In this document: positions 34,047 to 41,789 of the stretch, in pieces | Position numbering within the stretch: the first letter of the stretch is position 1 | How the letters are laid out: every line of letters starts with the position of its first letter | NCBI RefSeq assembly: GCF_026343185.1 | Contig: NZ_JAPEMA010000001.1 | Location: 1,984,001 to 2,048,000 of the forward strand | Direction: 5' to 3' | DNA: 64,000 nt | From: Streptomyces sp. NBC_00091 | Lineage (GTDB): Bacteria > Actinomycetota > Actinomycetes > Streptomycetales > Streptomycetaceae | Translations under genes and position numbers: made by a program | Notes under the pieces: generated by a model | What the model was told of the DNA's origin: nothing | The model's database searches: none | The model's input: the letters and a program-made list of their open reading frames with translations, nothing else

Positions 34047-34226
34047 ATGTCCAGGACCACCGTGAAGAAGTCCGTGACCATGCGGCGGTCCATCGCCGAG
34101 CAGATCGAGGAACGCGTGGGCGCGGGCGGGTTCTCGCGCTTCATCGACGCGGCCGCCGAGCACTGGCTGACGATCCTCGCAGCGCGGGAGGCCGCTGCAG
34201 AGCAGGAAGGCCGCACCGGCGCGTAG
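34047..34226 (+). CDS. Second small RHH-like protein of the cassette
   Basis: The 59-aa product reads SRTTVKKSVTMRRSIAEQIEERVGAGGFSRFIDAAAEHWLTILAAREAAAEQEG, typical of a CopG/ParD-like ribbon-helix-helix DNA-binding protein. AAAGGG precedes ATG 34047; GTG 34023 overlapping the toxin stop (GTGA) is an alternative start. With the two genes before it, it forms a three-gene antitoxin-toxin-antitoxin order. It could be an extra transcriptional repressor, or the antitoxin of a lost toxin. Confidence 0.65.
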   Translation: MSRTTVKKSVTMRRSIAEQIEERVGAGGFSRFIDAAAEHWLTILAAREAAAEQEGRTGA

Positions 34227-34282
34227 CCAGCGGTGCGCGTCTGAGCGGTCCCCGGGGACTGTGCGGGGGCGGGCGCAGCGCC

Positions 34283-34288
34283 TAGGGT
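34283..34288 (+). promoter_or_regulatory. Leaderless -10 box
   Basis: TAGGGT lies 6 nt before GTG 34295 of the PaxB-like gene, with no ribosome site. Confidence 0.5.
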
Positions 34289-34294
34289 GCGCGC

Positions 34295-34987
34295 GTGGAA
34301 GTGGATCTGATGCTCACCCTCGTCAGCGGGATCGCCTGGACCGTCGTGTACGTCGAGGCCATCCGGGTCGGGCTGCGGGACCGGACGTACGCCATGCCGG
34401 TCGCCGCGCTCGCGCTGAACTTCGCCTGGGAGACGACCTACGCCGTCACGGACTTCCGCACCGGGGTGTCCCCGCAGGGAGTGGTCAACGTGGTGTGGGC
34501 CGCCGCCGACGCGGTGATCCTGTACACCTACCTGCGCTTCGGCCGGGCCGAACTGCCCGGCTTCGTGACCCGGCCGCTGTTCGCCGCCTGGAGCACGCTC
34601 GTCCTCGGCGCCGGCTTCGCCGTGCAGTGGCTGTTCCTCGCGCACTTCGGGACGCACGACGCCACCCGCTACTCGGCGTTCCTGCAGAACCTGCTGATGT
34701 CCGGGCTGTTCATCGCCCTCTACGCCGCCCGGCGCGGCCCGCGCGGGCAGTCGCTGCTCATCGCCGTCGCCAAGTGGCTCGGCACCCTCGCGCCGACCGT
34801 GCTGTTCGGGGTGCGCGAAGGGTCCGGCTTCGTCCTCGGGCTGGGCGTGCTGTGCTCCGTCTTCGACCTCGCCTACATCGGGCTGCTGCTCCTGCGGCCC
34901 GACGGGGCCGGAAGCGGTGAGGCCGGGCCCGGTGAGGTCAGGGGCGTCAGGGGCGGCTTCAGAAGCCCGCCGGGCCCATCGCGATGA
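34295..34987 (+). CDS. PaxB/Pyr4-like integral membrane protein
   Basis: The 230-aa protein has about seven hydrophobic segments. The segment YAMPVAALALNFAWETTYAV matches the conserved second-helix region of PaxB/Pyr4-type membrane terpene cyclases, where a Glu after NxxW is catalytic; acidic residues are also present late (CSVFDLAYIG). In fungi this family cyclises epoxy-isoprenoids; bacterial homologues are little studied and may have other roles. No terpene gene is adjacent. The start is a leaderless GTG. The 3' end overlaps the convergent L,D-transpeptidase gene by 29 nt, and the C-terminal Gly/Pro tail may be non-essential. Confidence 0.75.
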   Translation: MEVDLMLTLVSGIAWTVVYVEAIRVGLRDRTYAMPVAALALNFAWETTYAVTDFRTGVSPQGVVNVVWAAADAVILYTYLRFGRAELPGFVTRPLFAAWSTLVLGAGFAVQWLFLAHFGTHDATRYSAFLQNLLMSGLFIALYAARRGPRGQSLLIAVAKWLGTLAPTVLFGVREGSGFVLGLGVLCSVFDLAYIGLLLLRPDGAGSGEAGPGEVRGVRGGFRSPPGPSR

Positions 34988-35894
34988 CCGGGTGCGCCGC
35001 CGGGTCCAGGGTCTTCAGCAGCTGCTCCATCGCCTCCTTCGGGAGGCCGACGCAGCCGTGGGAGGGGCCGTTGTGGTCCACGTGCAGCCAGATGTTGCCG
35101 CCCTTGGCCTCGCCCTCCGGCTTGACCGGGTCGAGCGGGGACATGCCCTGCCTGCGGTTGTAGTCGATCGCCACCACGTAATCGAAGGAGCCCGCCAGGG
35201 ACTCCCCGTTCACGCCCAGGCCCGTCGCGACGAACGCCGGGTCCCGGTCGTACGGGAGCTTCGTGCCGGGCGGGGCCGGCAGCAGGCCGCCCGCGTCGGT
35301 GAGGGAGAACACCCCCTGCGGGGAGGTCAGGTCCCCGTACTCGCGCTCGGTGGACCAGCCGTTGGCGCCGTTGCGGGCCGGCCAGTGCCCGGCCGCGGTC
35401 CAGTCGGCGCCGATGCCGGTCCGCGTGAAGAAGGTGACGGCGGAGTCCGAGGAGTCCTTCGCCTTGCCGGTGACCAGCACCAGCTGCCGCGCGTCCCCGG
35501 GGATCCTGGCCCGGGTCGCCGCGCTGAGGGAGTCCGGGAGCCCCTGGAGGGCGTCCGCGCGCGGGGTACCTCGCGTGGCGTGACCCGGGCCGCCCTGGGC
35601 CTGGGCCTGGGCCTGGGGCTGCGCCGGGGTCCCGGTCTGGGCCTGGGGGCGGAGCTGGCCCTGGGGGCGGGCGTCCGAGCGGGCCGGCTGGGCGGGCGCG
35701 CCCGGCTGCTCGTACACGGCGTGCACCCATCCGGCCCCGAAGGTCAGCAGGCCGAGGGCGGCCACGACGAGCAGGGCCCTGGGCGGCCGGCCGGGCGAAG
35801 CGGAACGCCTGCTTTCGGCCGAACCGGGGCCCGTACGGGACGGCGTGCGACCGCCGGTCCGGAAGCGGGATCGGGCTCGGGCGTGCTTCTTCAT
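34959..35894 (-). CDS. L,D-transpeptidase (YkuD domain), membrane-anchored
   Basis: The 311-aa protein has a basic cytoplasmic N-terminus, one membrane helix (ALLVVAALGLLTFGAGWV, about residues 40-57), a Gln/Pro/Ala-rich linker of about 50 residues with QAQAQ repeats, and a C-terminal YkuD catalytic domain ending in NIWLHVDHNGPSHGCVGLP with the catalytic SHGC. It should form 3-3 peptidoglycan cross-links or attach proteins to the wall. TACGGT lies 7 nt before the ATG, consistent with a leaderless start. Confidence 0.88.
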   Translation of the reverse strand: MKKHARARSRFRTGGRTPSRTGPGSAESRRSASPGRPPRALLVVAALGLLTFGAGWVHAVYEQPGAPAQPARSDARPQGQLRPQAQTGTPAQPQAQAQAQGGPGHATRGTPRADALQGLPDSLSAATRARIPGDARQLVLVTGKAKDSSDSAVTFFTRTGIGADWTAAGHWPARNGANGWSTEREYGDLTSPQGVFSLTDAGGLLPAPPGTKLPYDRDPAFVATGLGVNGESLAGSFDYVVAIDYNRRQGMSPLDPVKPEGEAKGGNIWLHVDHNGPSHGCVGLPKEAMEQLLKTLDPAAHPVIAMGPAGF

Positions 35895-36047
35895 TCACCC
35901 GACCGTACATCAGGTGATCATCGTTCCCGGTGAACGGCGTACTCCCGCAGCCCCTGCGGCGCGGGCAAGCGGAATCCGCCGACGGGGCCGCCGACGGGCT
36001 CCGGACCGGCCACGTCGAAAAAAGAATCCGAAAAAGAACGCGAACGC

Positions 36048-36074
36048 TGTCACAGGGACCGGCCGGGCGGTGTC
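36048..36074 (+). promoter_or_regulatory. ECF41-type promoter
   Basis: TGTCACA (36048-36054), 16 nt, then TGTC (36071-36074), close to the TGTCACA-N16/17-CGTC promoter known for ECF41 sigma factors, 36 nt upstream of the oxidoreductase-sigma operon. This implies autoregulation. Confidence 0.65.
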
Positions 36075-36109
36075 TTGTTGCCGGAAGCGTTCGAAGCGAG
36101 GGAGACACC

Positions 36110-37324
36110 ATGAACAAGAACACCGAAATCGTCGTCATCGGCGGCGGTTACGCGGGCGTGATGGCGGCCAACCGGCTGACGCAGCGCGAAGACGTGACGG
36201 TGACCGTGATCAACCCGCGGGCGTCCTTCGTCCACCGCATCCGCCTGCACCAGCTGGTGGGCGGGTCCGACTCGGCGGTCGTCGAGTACCGGGACGTCCT
36301 GGCCGAGGGGGTCCGGCTGGTGGTCGACACCGTGGCGCGGATCGACGCGGCGGGGCGCGGCGTGGAGCTGGCGTCGGGCGGCACGGTCGGTTACGACTAC
36401 CTGGTGTACGCGGTGGGCAGCGGCAGCGCCGACCCGCGCGTGCCCGGAGCGGCCGAGTACGCCTTCCCGCTCGCCACTCTGGAGGAGGCGCAGCGGCTGC
36501 AGCCGGTCCTCGAGGCCGCGTCCGCGTCGGCCGCGGTGACGGTGGTCGGCGCCGGGCCGACCGGTATCGAGACCGCCGCCGAGCTGGCGGAGGAGGGGCG
36601 TGCCGTGACCCTGGTCTGCGGCGGGGTGCTCGGCCCGTACCTCCACGCCCGGGGTCGTCGCTCGGTCGCCGGGCGGCTGGCGAAGCTCGGGGTGACCGTG
36701 CTCGAGGGGCCCGACACGAAGGTGACGGCCGTGTCGCGCGACGCCGTACGGCTCGCCGACGGTCGCGAGCTGCCGAGCGAGGTGACCATCTGGACCGCCG
36801 GCTTCGCCGTGCCGGACCTGGCGGTGCGCAGCGGGCTGAGCACCGACGCCCTGGGCCGCCTGCTGACGGACGAGACGCTGACGAGCGTGGACGACGAGAG
36901 GATCGTCGCGGCCGGGGACTCGGCGGCGCCGTCGGACCTGGCGCTGCGGATGAGCTGCCAGGCCGCCATGCCGCTGGGCGCGCGGGCCGCCGACACCGTC
37001 CTCAGCCGGATCGCGGGTGAACGGCCCGAGACCCTCAACCAGTCGTTCGCCGCGCAGTGCATCAGCCTGGGCCGGCACAGCGGCATCTTCCAGTTCGCCA
37101 AGAGGTCGGACGTCGCGGTGTGGTTCCACATCGACGGCCGCCTCGGCGCGAAGCTGAAGGAGACCGTGTGCAAGGTCGTCGTCAAGCACCTGGCCGACGA
37201 GGGGCACAAGCCCGGTTCGTACAAGCTGCACCGCAGCTCGGGAGGTGACACACGTCGTCAGCTGCTGGAGGCCAAGCAGGAGACGATCTCGTACGGTGAG
37301 CCGGTTCGAACCACCGTCCGGTAA
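36110..37324 (+). CDS. NAD(P)/FAD-dependent oxidoreductase, ECF41 partner
   Basis: The 404-aa flavoprotein has two dinucleotide-binding motifs, VVIGGGYAGVMAANRL at the N-terminus and VTVVGAGPTGIETAAEL at about residue 144, and the ATG-like VAAGDSAAP near the C-terminus. It resembles type-II NADH dehydrogenases but lacks an obvious membrane-anchor helix. It ends 12 nt before the ECF41 sigma gene and is preceded by an ECF41-type promoter; in streptomycetes this oxidoreductase-ECF41 pairing is recurrent. GAGGGAGACACC sets the start. Confidence 0.9.
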   Translation: MNKNTEIVVIGGGYAGVMAANRLTQREDVTVTVINPRASFVHRIRLHQLVGGSDSAVVEYRDVLAEGVRLVVDTVARIDAAGRGVELASGGTVGYDYLVYAVGSGSADPRVPGAAEYAFPLATLEEAQRLQPVLEAASASAAVTVVGAGPTGIETAAELAEEGRAVTLVCGGVLGPYLHARGRRSVAGRLAKLGVTVLEGPDTKVTAVSRDAVRLADGRELPSEVTIWTAGFAVPDLAVRSGLSTDALGRLLTDETLTSVDDERIVAAGDSAAPSDLALRMSCQAAMPLGARAADTVLSRIAGERPETLNQSFAAQCISLGRHSGIFQFAKRSDVAVWFHIDGRLGAKLKETVCKVVVKHLADEGHKPGSYKLHRSSGGDTRRQLLEAKQETISYGEPVRTTVR

Positions 37325-37336
37325 GAAGGAAGTTGT

Positions 37337-38233
37337 ATGAGCGAGCACGCCATCGAGGCGGCGACCGAGGTCTTCGTCGCCCACCGCAACCTCCTCTTCA
37401 CGGTCGCCTACGAAATGCTCGGCTCGGCCGCCGACGCCGAGGACGTCCTCCAGGAGACCTGGCTGCGGTGGGTCGAGGTCGACTTGACGCAGGTCAGCGA
37501 GCAGCGCGCCTACCTGGTCCGGATCACGACCCGCCAGGCGCTCAACCGGCTGCGCACCATGACCCGCCGCAAGGAGTCGTACGTCGGCCCGTGGCTGCCC
37601 GAGCCGCTGCTCACCGCGCCGGACGTGGCCGAGGACGTCGAGCTGGCCGAGAGCGTGTCGATGGCGGTGATGCTCGTCCTCGAGACGCTGTCGCCGACCG
37701 AGCGCGCCGTCTTCGTCCTGCGCGAGGTCTTCGACGTCGGCTACGAGGAGATCGCGGCCGCCGTCGACAAGACCCCGGCGGCCGTCCGCCAGATCGCCCA
37801 CCGCGCCCGCAAGCACGTCGACGCCCGCCGCCCGCGCGAGGTGGTCTCCGCGAGCGAGACCCGGACGGCGATGGAGTCGTTCTGGCGCGTACTGGAGACC
37901 GGGGACCTCCAGGGCCTCCTCGACGTGCTCGCCCCGGACGTGGTCCTGATGGGCGACGGCGGCGGTATCAAGCAGGCCGCGGTGCGGCCGATCACCGGCG
38001 CCTGGAACGTGGCCCGCTTCATGATCGGGGGCATGCGCAAGAACGGACTGCCGGTCACCGTCGCTCCCACCGTGGTCAACGGCGCCCCGGGACTCGTCGT
38101 CCACCTGGACGGCGAACTCGACGGTGTCATCGCGCTCCAGGTCGAGGACGGCCGCATCACCGGCCTCTACTACGTCCGCAACCCGGAGAAGCTGTCCCGC
38201 CTCGAGGCGGAGACCCCGCTGACCCTGCGATGA
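37337..38233 (+). CDS. ECF41-family RNA polymerase sigma factor with SnoaL-like C-terminal domain
   Basis: The 298-aa protein has sigma region 2 (FTVAYEMLGSAADAEDVLQETWLRW), region 4 (LSPTERAVFVLREVFDVGYEEIAAAVDKTPAAVRQIAHRARKHV) and a SnoaL-like C-terminal extension. The ECF41 hallmarks WLPEP (residues 86-90) and DGGG (207-210) are present. In this group the C-terminal domain itself controls sigma activity in place of an anti-sigma factor. AAGAAGGA lies before the ATG. Target: the TGTCACA promoter at 36048 (inferred). Confidence 0.93.
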   Translation: MSEHAIEAATEVFVAHRNLLFTVAYEMLGSAADAEDVLQETWLRWVEVDLTQVSEQRAYLVRITTRQALNRLRTMTRRKESYVGPWLPEPLLTAPDVAEDVELAESVSMAVMLVLETLSPTERAVFVLREVFDVGYEEIAAAVDKTPAAVRQIAHRARKHVDARRPREVVSASETRTAMESFWRVLETGDLQGLLDVLAPDVVLMGDGGGIKQAAVRPITGAWNVARFMIGGMRKNGLPVTVAPTVVNGAPGLVVHLDGELDGVIALQVEDGRITGLYYVRNPEKLSRLEAETPLTLR

Positions 38234-38293
38234 ATCCCCGGGCACCCCACCGACCCCTCCCGCCAGGGCAGGGCCCCGACTTACCCTGAGCTG

Positions 38294-38734
38294 ATGAGAA
38301 CTCCGCGTCAGGCAGCCCGCATTGTCGTCCTCTCTCCCGGCGGGTCGGTGTTCCTGTTCCGGGAGAACAACATCGAAGTCGGCATCCACTGGCTGCCCCC
38401 GGGCGGCGGCATCGACCCGGGCGAGACCCCCGAGGAGTGCGTGCGGCGCGAGCTGCGCGAGGAGACCGGGTGGACCGACCTGGAGCCGCAGCGGCTGCTG
38501 TGCACCTGGGAGCACGACTTCACCCACCAGGGCGTCCCGGTCCGCCAGCACGAGCACATCTACGTCACCACGGGCCCGCGCCGCGAGCCCGTGCTCGAAG
38601 CCCCCGACATCCACTGGCAGTGGCTGTCACCGCAGCGCCTGGCCACCCTCGGCGAGCCCCTCTGGCCCCCGCGCCTGCCCGACCTGCTCTCCGGCACCCC
38701 GGCCGACCCGGTCCACCTGGGGCTGCTGGCCTGA
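38294..38734 (+). CDS. NUDIX hydrolase
   Basis: The 146-aa protein contains a full NUDIX box, GGGIDPGETPEECVRRELREETG, with the REL-EE metal-binding core. It hydrolyses a nucleoside-diphosphate-linked compound; the exact substrate cannot be read. TACCCT lies 6 nt before the ATG and no ribosome site is seen (leaderless). It is monocistronic and convergent with the protease gene. Confidence 0.92.
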   Translation: MRTPRQAARIVVLSPGGSVFLFRENNIEVGIHWLPPGGGIDPGETPEECVRRELREETGWTDLEPQRLLCTWEHDFTHQGVPVRQHEHIYVTTGPRREPVLEAPDIHWQWLSPQRLATLGEPLWPPRLPDLLSGTPADPVHLGLLA

Positions 38735-38759
38735 GCTCCGGCACGGCGCGGCGGGGCGG

Positions 38760-39599
38760 TCAGTGCTTGCCGGTGGCCTTCGCGTAGAGCTGGGCGGCGT
38801 AGTCGCCGAGGATCGTGCTCGTGGAGACGTCGTCCGTCTCCCCGCCGGTCAGGATCCCGATGATCTTGCCGTCGCGGGCGATCCAGGCGCTGCCGCTGGT
38901 CCCGCCGGGGAAGTCGGCGCAGTCGAAGCGCTGCTCCCGCTCGCCGAGCCGGACGGTGACCGCCGTGCAGATGCGCGGAACCTTGCGGTCGGCGGGGTAA
39001 CCCGTCACCGTGACCTCCTCGCCCGCGCGGCCCGTGGTGTCCAGGGTCGCGCCGCCGGTGACGTCCTCGATGGTGCGGCCCTTGTCGTCGGGGGCCAGGC
39101 GGGCGAAGGCGAGGTCGTAGTCGTCGTCCGTACCCTCGGCCCAGCGCTCGTCCTCGAAGACCTCCTCGATCTTCCACACCCCGTACGGGGCAACGCCGTT
39201 CGCGTACGCGGGTGCGAAGACGGCGCCGCCTTCACGGGCCTGCTTGCCCTCCATCAGGCAGTGGCCGGCGGTGACGATCATGTTCTTGCCCGGGCTGCGC
39301 ACGACGGTCGCGGTGCAGAAGTGGTCGCCGTCCAGGCCGCCGGTGAAGAGCGCACCGGTGAACGCGGCGGGCCCGCCGGGCTTGGGGGCCGCAGGGGACG
39401 GCGGGGGCGCGGCAAGCTGAGGTTTCGACGCTTGCGATCGCGAAGAGGCGGTCGGCGACCCCGAGGGCGCGGCCGACTTGGCCCGTACGGGAACAGCCCC
39501 GTCGGGCGGCGGCACCAGCTCAGCCACCGCCGCAGAGGCGCCCAGCGCCGCCAGCGCACACAGCACCGCCGTCACCACGGTCCGCTTGTCCACCGCCAT
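38760..39599 (-). CDS. Secreted trypsin-like serine protease
   Basis: The 279-aa product has a signal peptide (MAVDKRTVVTAVLCALAALGASAAVAE), a Ser/Pro/Ala-rich linker to about residue 80 and a chymotrypsin-fold domain with the triad in VTAGHC (His), DDDYDLAFARL (Asp) and PGGTSGSAW (Ser). It is closer to the V8/glutamyl endopeptidase-like branch than to classical trypsin. GGGAGGGATC precedes the ATG. Its upstream region ends at the left arm of the long inverted repeat. Confidence 0.9.
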   Translation of the reverse strand: MAVDKRTVVTAVLCALAALGASAAVAELVPPPDGAVPVRAKSAAPSGSPTASSRSQASKPQLAAPPPSPAAPKPGGPAAFTGALFTGGLDGDHFCTATVVRSPGKNMIVTAGHCLMEGKQAREGGAVFAPAYANGVAPYGVWKIEEVFEDERWAEGTDDDYDLAFARLAPDDKGRTIEDVTGGATLDTTGRAGEEVTVTGYPADRKVPRICTAVTVRLGEREQRFDCADFPGGTSGSAWIARDGKIIGILTGGETDDVSTSTILGDYAAQLYAKATGKH

Positions 39600-39699
39600 G
39601 ATCCCTCCCCACTTTGCCCTGGCGAAGCATGCCCCGGCAGCACGCCAGGGTGCAAGGCCGGGGGTGCTGGAGGTGGTGCGGGAGGGGTCGGGTTGGCGG

Positions 39700-40120
39700 G
39701 ATTCAGCGGGCCGGAATCAGAGACGGTTTGGGGGTTTCCCGTCAGTCCCATCGTCCTTCCGTGTCGTGCCGGCCTGTCAAGGGCGCTCCTTCGTCGCGTC
39801 GCTTCGCGATGGCCTTCGGCCACCCTTGACCGACCGCCCCGCCCCGGAAAAACGAAGACTGCCGGGAACCCCCCAAAGGAACGGTCACGGGGCAGGAGGG
39901 GAGGAGCGGCCTCGTCAGCGATGAGGCGAGGGGCCGGGCCTTGCCCCGCCGGGCATCCGGCCCTGGCCAGGAAGGGCCCGGGGCCGGGGGCCCGGGGCGC
40001 GTCAGATCGCTACGCGCTCCTCATTTCTCAGCGCCTACCGGCCGTCTGGGGCTGATCCCTGCACCAAATGTTGATCAGAGCGGCGGGAGGAGCTCATGGG
40101 CGCGTCAGATCGCTACGCGC
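39700..40120. repeat. Long inverted repeat, left arm
   Basis: This arm pairs with 41080-41535 in inverted orientation. About 370 nt (39700-40068) are closely similar, followed by a more diverged part. It contains two copies of a 22-nt core at 39996-40017 and 40099-40120, 103 nt apart; the core includes GTCAGATCGCTACGCG. It contains no gene; short frames in it are not supported. Confidence 0.75.
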
Positions 40121-40260
40121 TTCTCAGATCCCAGCGGCCGGCGGCCGTCTTGGGCATCCACACGCACGGGCTCAAGTTGCCAGGGAAGTAGGGCACTTCA
40201 CGCTCTCGAGGACCAATCCGGTGTCTCGAAATGCCGCATGTCCCCTACAGTCAAACTCCA

Positions 40261-40326
40261 ATGACGCTCTTGGTCGCCGAATTCGTTCGAGGACTGCGCG
40301 GCGAAGCAGCACACTGTCCGTCATGA
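40261..40326 (+). CDS. Possible 21-codon leader ORF of the methyltransferase
   Basis: MTLLVAEFVRGLRGEAAHCPS begins 9 nt after TACAGT (40246-40251) and stops at a TGA overlapping the methyltransferase ATG (ATGA at 40323-40326). The methyltransferase start has no ribosome site, so coupling through this ORF is plausible. Confidence 0.4.
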   Translation: MTLLVAEFVRGLRGEAAHCPS

Positions 40327-41063
40327 CCACATATGACAGCATTGGTACGACCTACAGTCACACCCGACGGCCGGATCCCCGGATCGCTGCCCAGATCCAC
40401 GCGGCGCTCGGCGATGCTGCGACGGTGATCAACGTAGGTGCGGGCACCGGCTCCTACGAACCGCCGCAAACGGTGCTGGCGGTCGAACCCAGTTCGGTGA
40501 TGATCGCCCAGCGTCCAACCGGCTCCGCGCGGGCCCTCCAGGCATCCGCCGAGTCGATCCCCCTCCCCGACGACTCCGCCGACGCGGTAATGGCCCTCCT
40601 CACCGTGCACCACTGGACCGACCTGGAAGCCGGTATCGCGGAGCTGCTTCGCATCGCCCGGCGGCGCGTCGTCATCTTCACCTGGGACCAGACCATCCAG
40701 CGCAGCTTCTGGCTGGCGGACGAGTACCTGCCGGATGTGGCCGCGTTCAACGACACCCGGGCCGTCCCGATCGACCGGCTGACCGCACTGCTGGGAGGAG
40801 CCCGCGTCGAGACGGTCCCGATCCCGCATGACTGCACCGACGGATTCGGCGCCGCCTTCTGGCGCCGCCCCGAGGCCTACCTCGACCCGCAAGTACGCGC
40901 CGGCATGTCCATGTTCGCCCAGACCGGCGAGGAAGTTCTCCGTCCGGGCCTGGCCCGACTCTCCGACGACCTGTCGTCCGGCCTGTGGCACGAACGCCAC
41001 GCCGACCTGCTCAACCGCGAAACCCTCGACATCGGCTACCGGCTCGTCATCGCCGACCTCTAA
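40323..41063 (+). CDS. Class I SAM-dependent methyltransferase
   Basis: The 246-aa protein has the SAM-binding motif VINVGAGTGSYEP, VLAVEPSSVMIAQRP (motif II), AESIPLPDDSADAVMALLTVHHWTDL and RRRVVIFTWDQ, typical of UbiE/Methyltransf_11 small-molecule methyltransferases. It sits alone between two inverted repeat arms, and its GC appears a little lower than its neighbours. Its start lacks a ribosome site and overlaps a short leader ORF. The flanking repeats suggest acquisition or mobility as a unit (inference). Substrate unknown. Confidence 0.87.
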   Translation: MTTYDSIGTTYSHTRRPDPRIAAQIHAALGDAATVINVGAGTGSYEPPQTVLAVEPSSVMIAQRPTGSARALQASAESIPLPDDSADAVMALLTVHHWTDLEAGIAELLRIARRRVVIFTWDQTIQRSFWLADEYLPDVAAFNDTRAVPIDRLTALLGGARVETVPIPHDCTDGFGAAFWRRPEAYLDPQVRAGMSMFAQTGEEVLRPGLARLSDDLSSGLWHERHADLLNRETLDIGYRLVIADL

Positions 41064-41079
41064 AAACGCGGCCCAGTGC

Positions 41080-41535
41080 AGGTATCAGCCCCAGACGGCC
41101 GCCAGACGCCGAGATATGAGGAGCGCGTAGCGATCTGACGCGCCCCTCGCTTCCCGCCTCACCCTGGTCACCATTTGGTGCAGGGATCAGCCCAAGGCGG
41201 TCGGTAGGCGCTGAGAAATGAGAAGCGCGTAGCGATCTGACGCGCCCCGGGCCCCCGGCCCTGGGCCCTTCCTGGCCAGGGCCGGATGCCCGGCAGGCCA
41301 AGGCCCGGCCCCTCGCCTCATCGCTGAGGGGCCGCTCCTCCTGCTCCCGCCCCGTGACCGTTCTTTTGGGGGTTTCCCGGCAGTCTTCGTTTTTCCGGGG
41401 CGGGACGGTCTGTCAAGGGTGGCCGAAGGCCATCGCGAAGCGACGCGACGAAGGAGCGCCCTTGACAGGCCGGCCCGACACGGAAGGACGATGAGACTGA
41501 CGGGAAAGCCCCATACCTTCTCTGATCAGGTCCGG
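41080..41535. repeat. Long inverted repeat, right arm
   Basis: This arm is the inverted counterpart of 39700-40120. The 22-nt core occurs at 41123-41144 and 41225-41246, 102 nt apart, matching the spacing in the left arm. The outer end reaches almost to the DUF397 stop codon at 41547. Confidence 0.75.
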
Positions 41536-41546
41536 CTGGAACCCCG

Positions 41547-41789
41547 TCAGCCCGTGACACCGCCCAGGAATGCCACCCAGGCCGCGGGGGCCAGGGCCAG
41601 CTCGGGGCTGGTGGCCAGCTTGGAGTCCCGGACGTGGACGGTGTCCGCGCAGGTGGCCACCTCGACGCAGTCGTCGCCGTCGCCACCGCTGTACGTCGAC
41701 TTGTGCCAGGAGAGGGCGACCTCGACGCAGCTGTCGCCGTCGCCACCGCTGTAGCTGCTCTTGAACCAGTGCAGATCCGAGTTGCTCAT
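41547..41789 (-). CDS. DUF397 protein with duplicated motif, copy 2
   Basis: The 80-aa protein has two tandem DUF397 units, WFKSSYSGGDGDSCVEVA and WHKSTYSGGDGDDCVEVA, then VHVRDSK and WVAFLGGV. It is very similar to the protein at 15206-15448. Its ATG overlaps the upstream XRE stop (ATGA). It is the expected partner of that regulator. Confidence 0.9.
   Translation of the reverse strand: MSNSDLHWFKSSYSGGDGDSCVEVALSWHKSTYSGGDGDDCVEVATCADTVHVRDSKLATSPELALAPAAWVAFLGGVTG

Noticed and set aside
37313..37322. GGTTCGAACC, tRNA T-loop-like sequence
   Set aside because: It lies inside the coding end of the oxidoreductase gene and no cloverleaf can be formed around it.
39620..40260. Short open frames within the inverted repeat arms
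   Set aside because: They have no ribosome sites, conflict between strands and arise from the repeat sequence itself.
39740..41505. CCCGTCAGT and ACTGACGGG inside the inverted repeat arms as operators
   Set aside because: They are two halves of a separate inverted repeat over 1.7 kb apart, not a local palindrome, and have no adjacent promoter of the regulon type.
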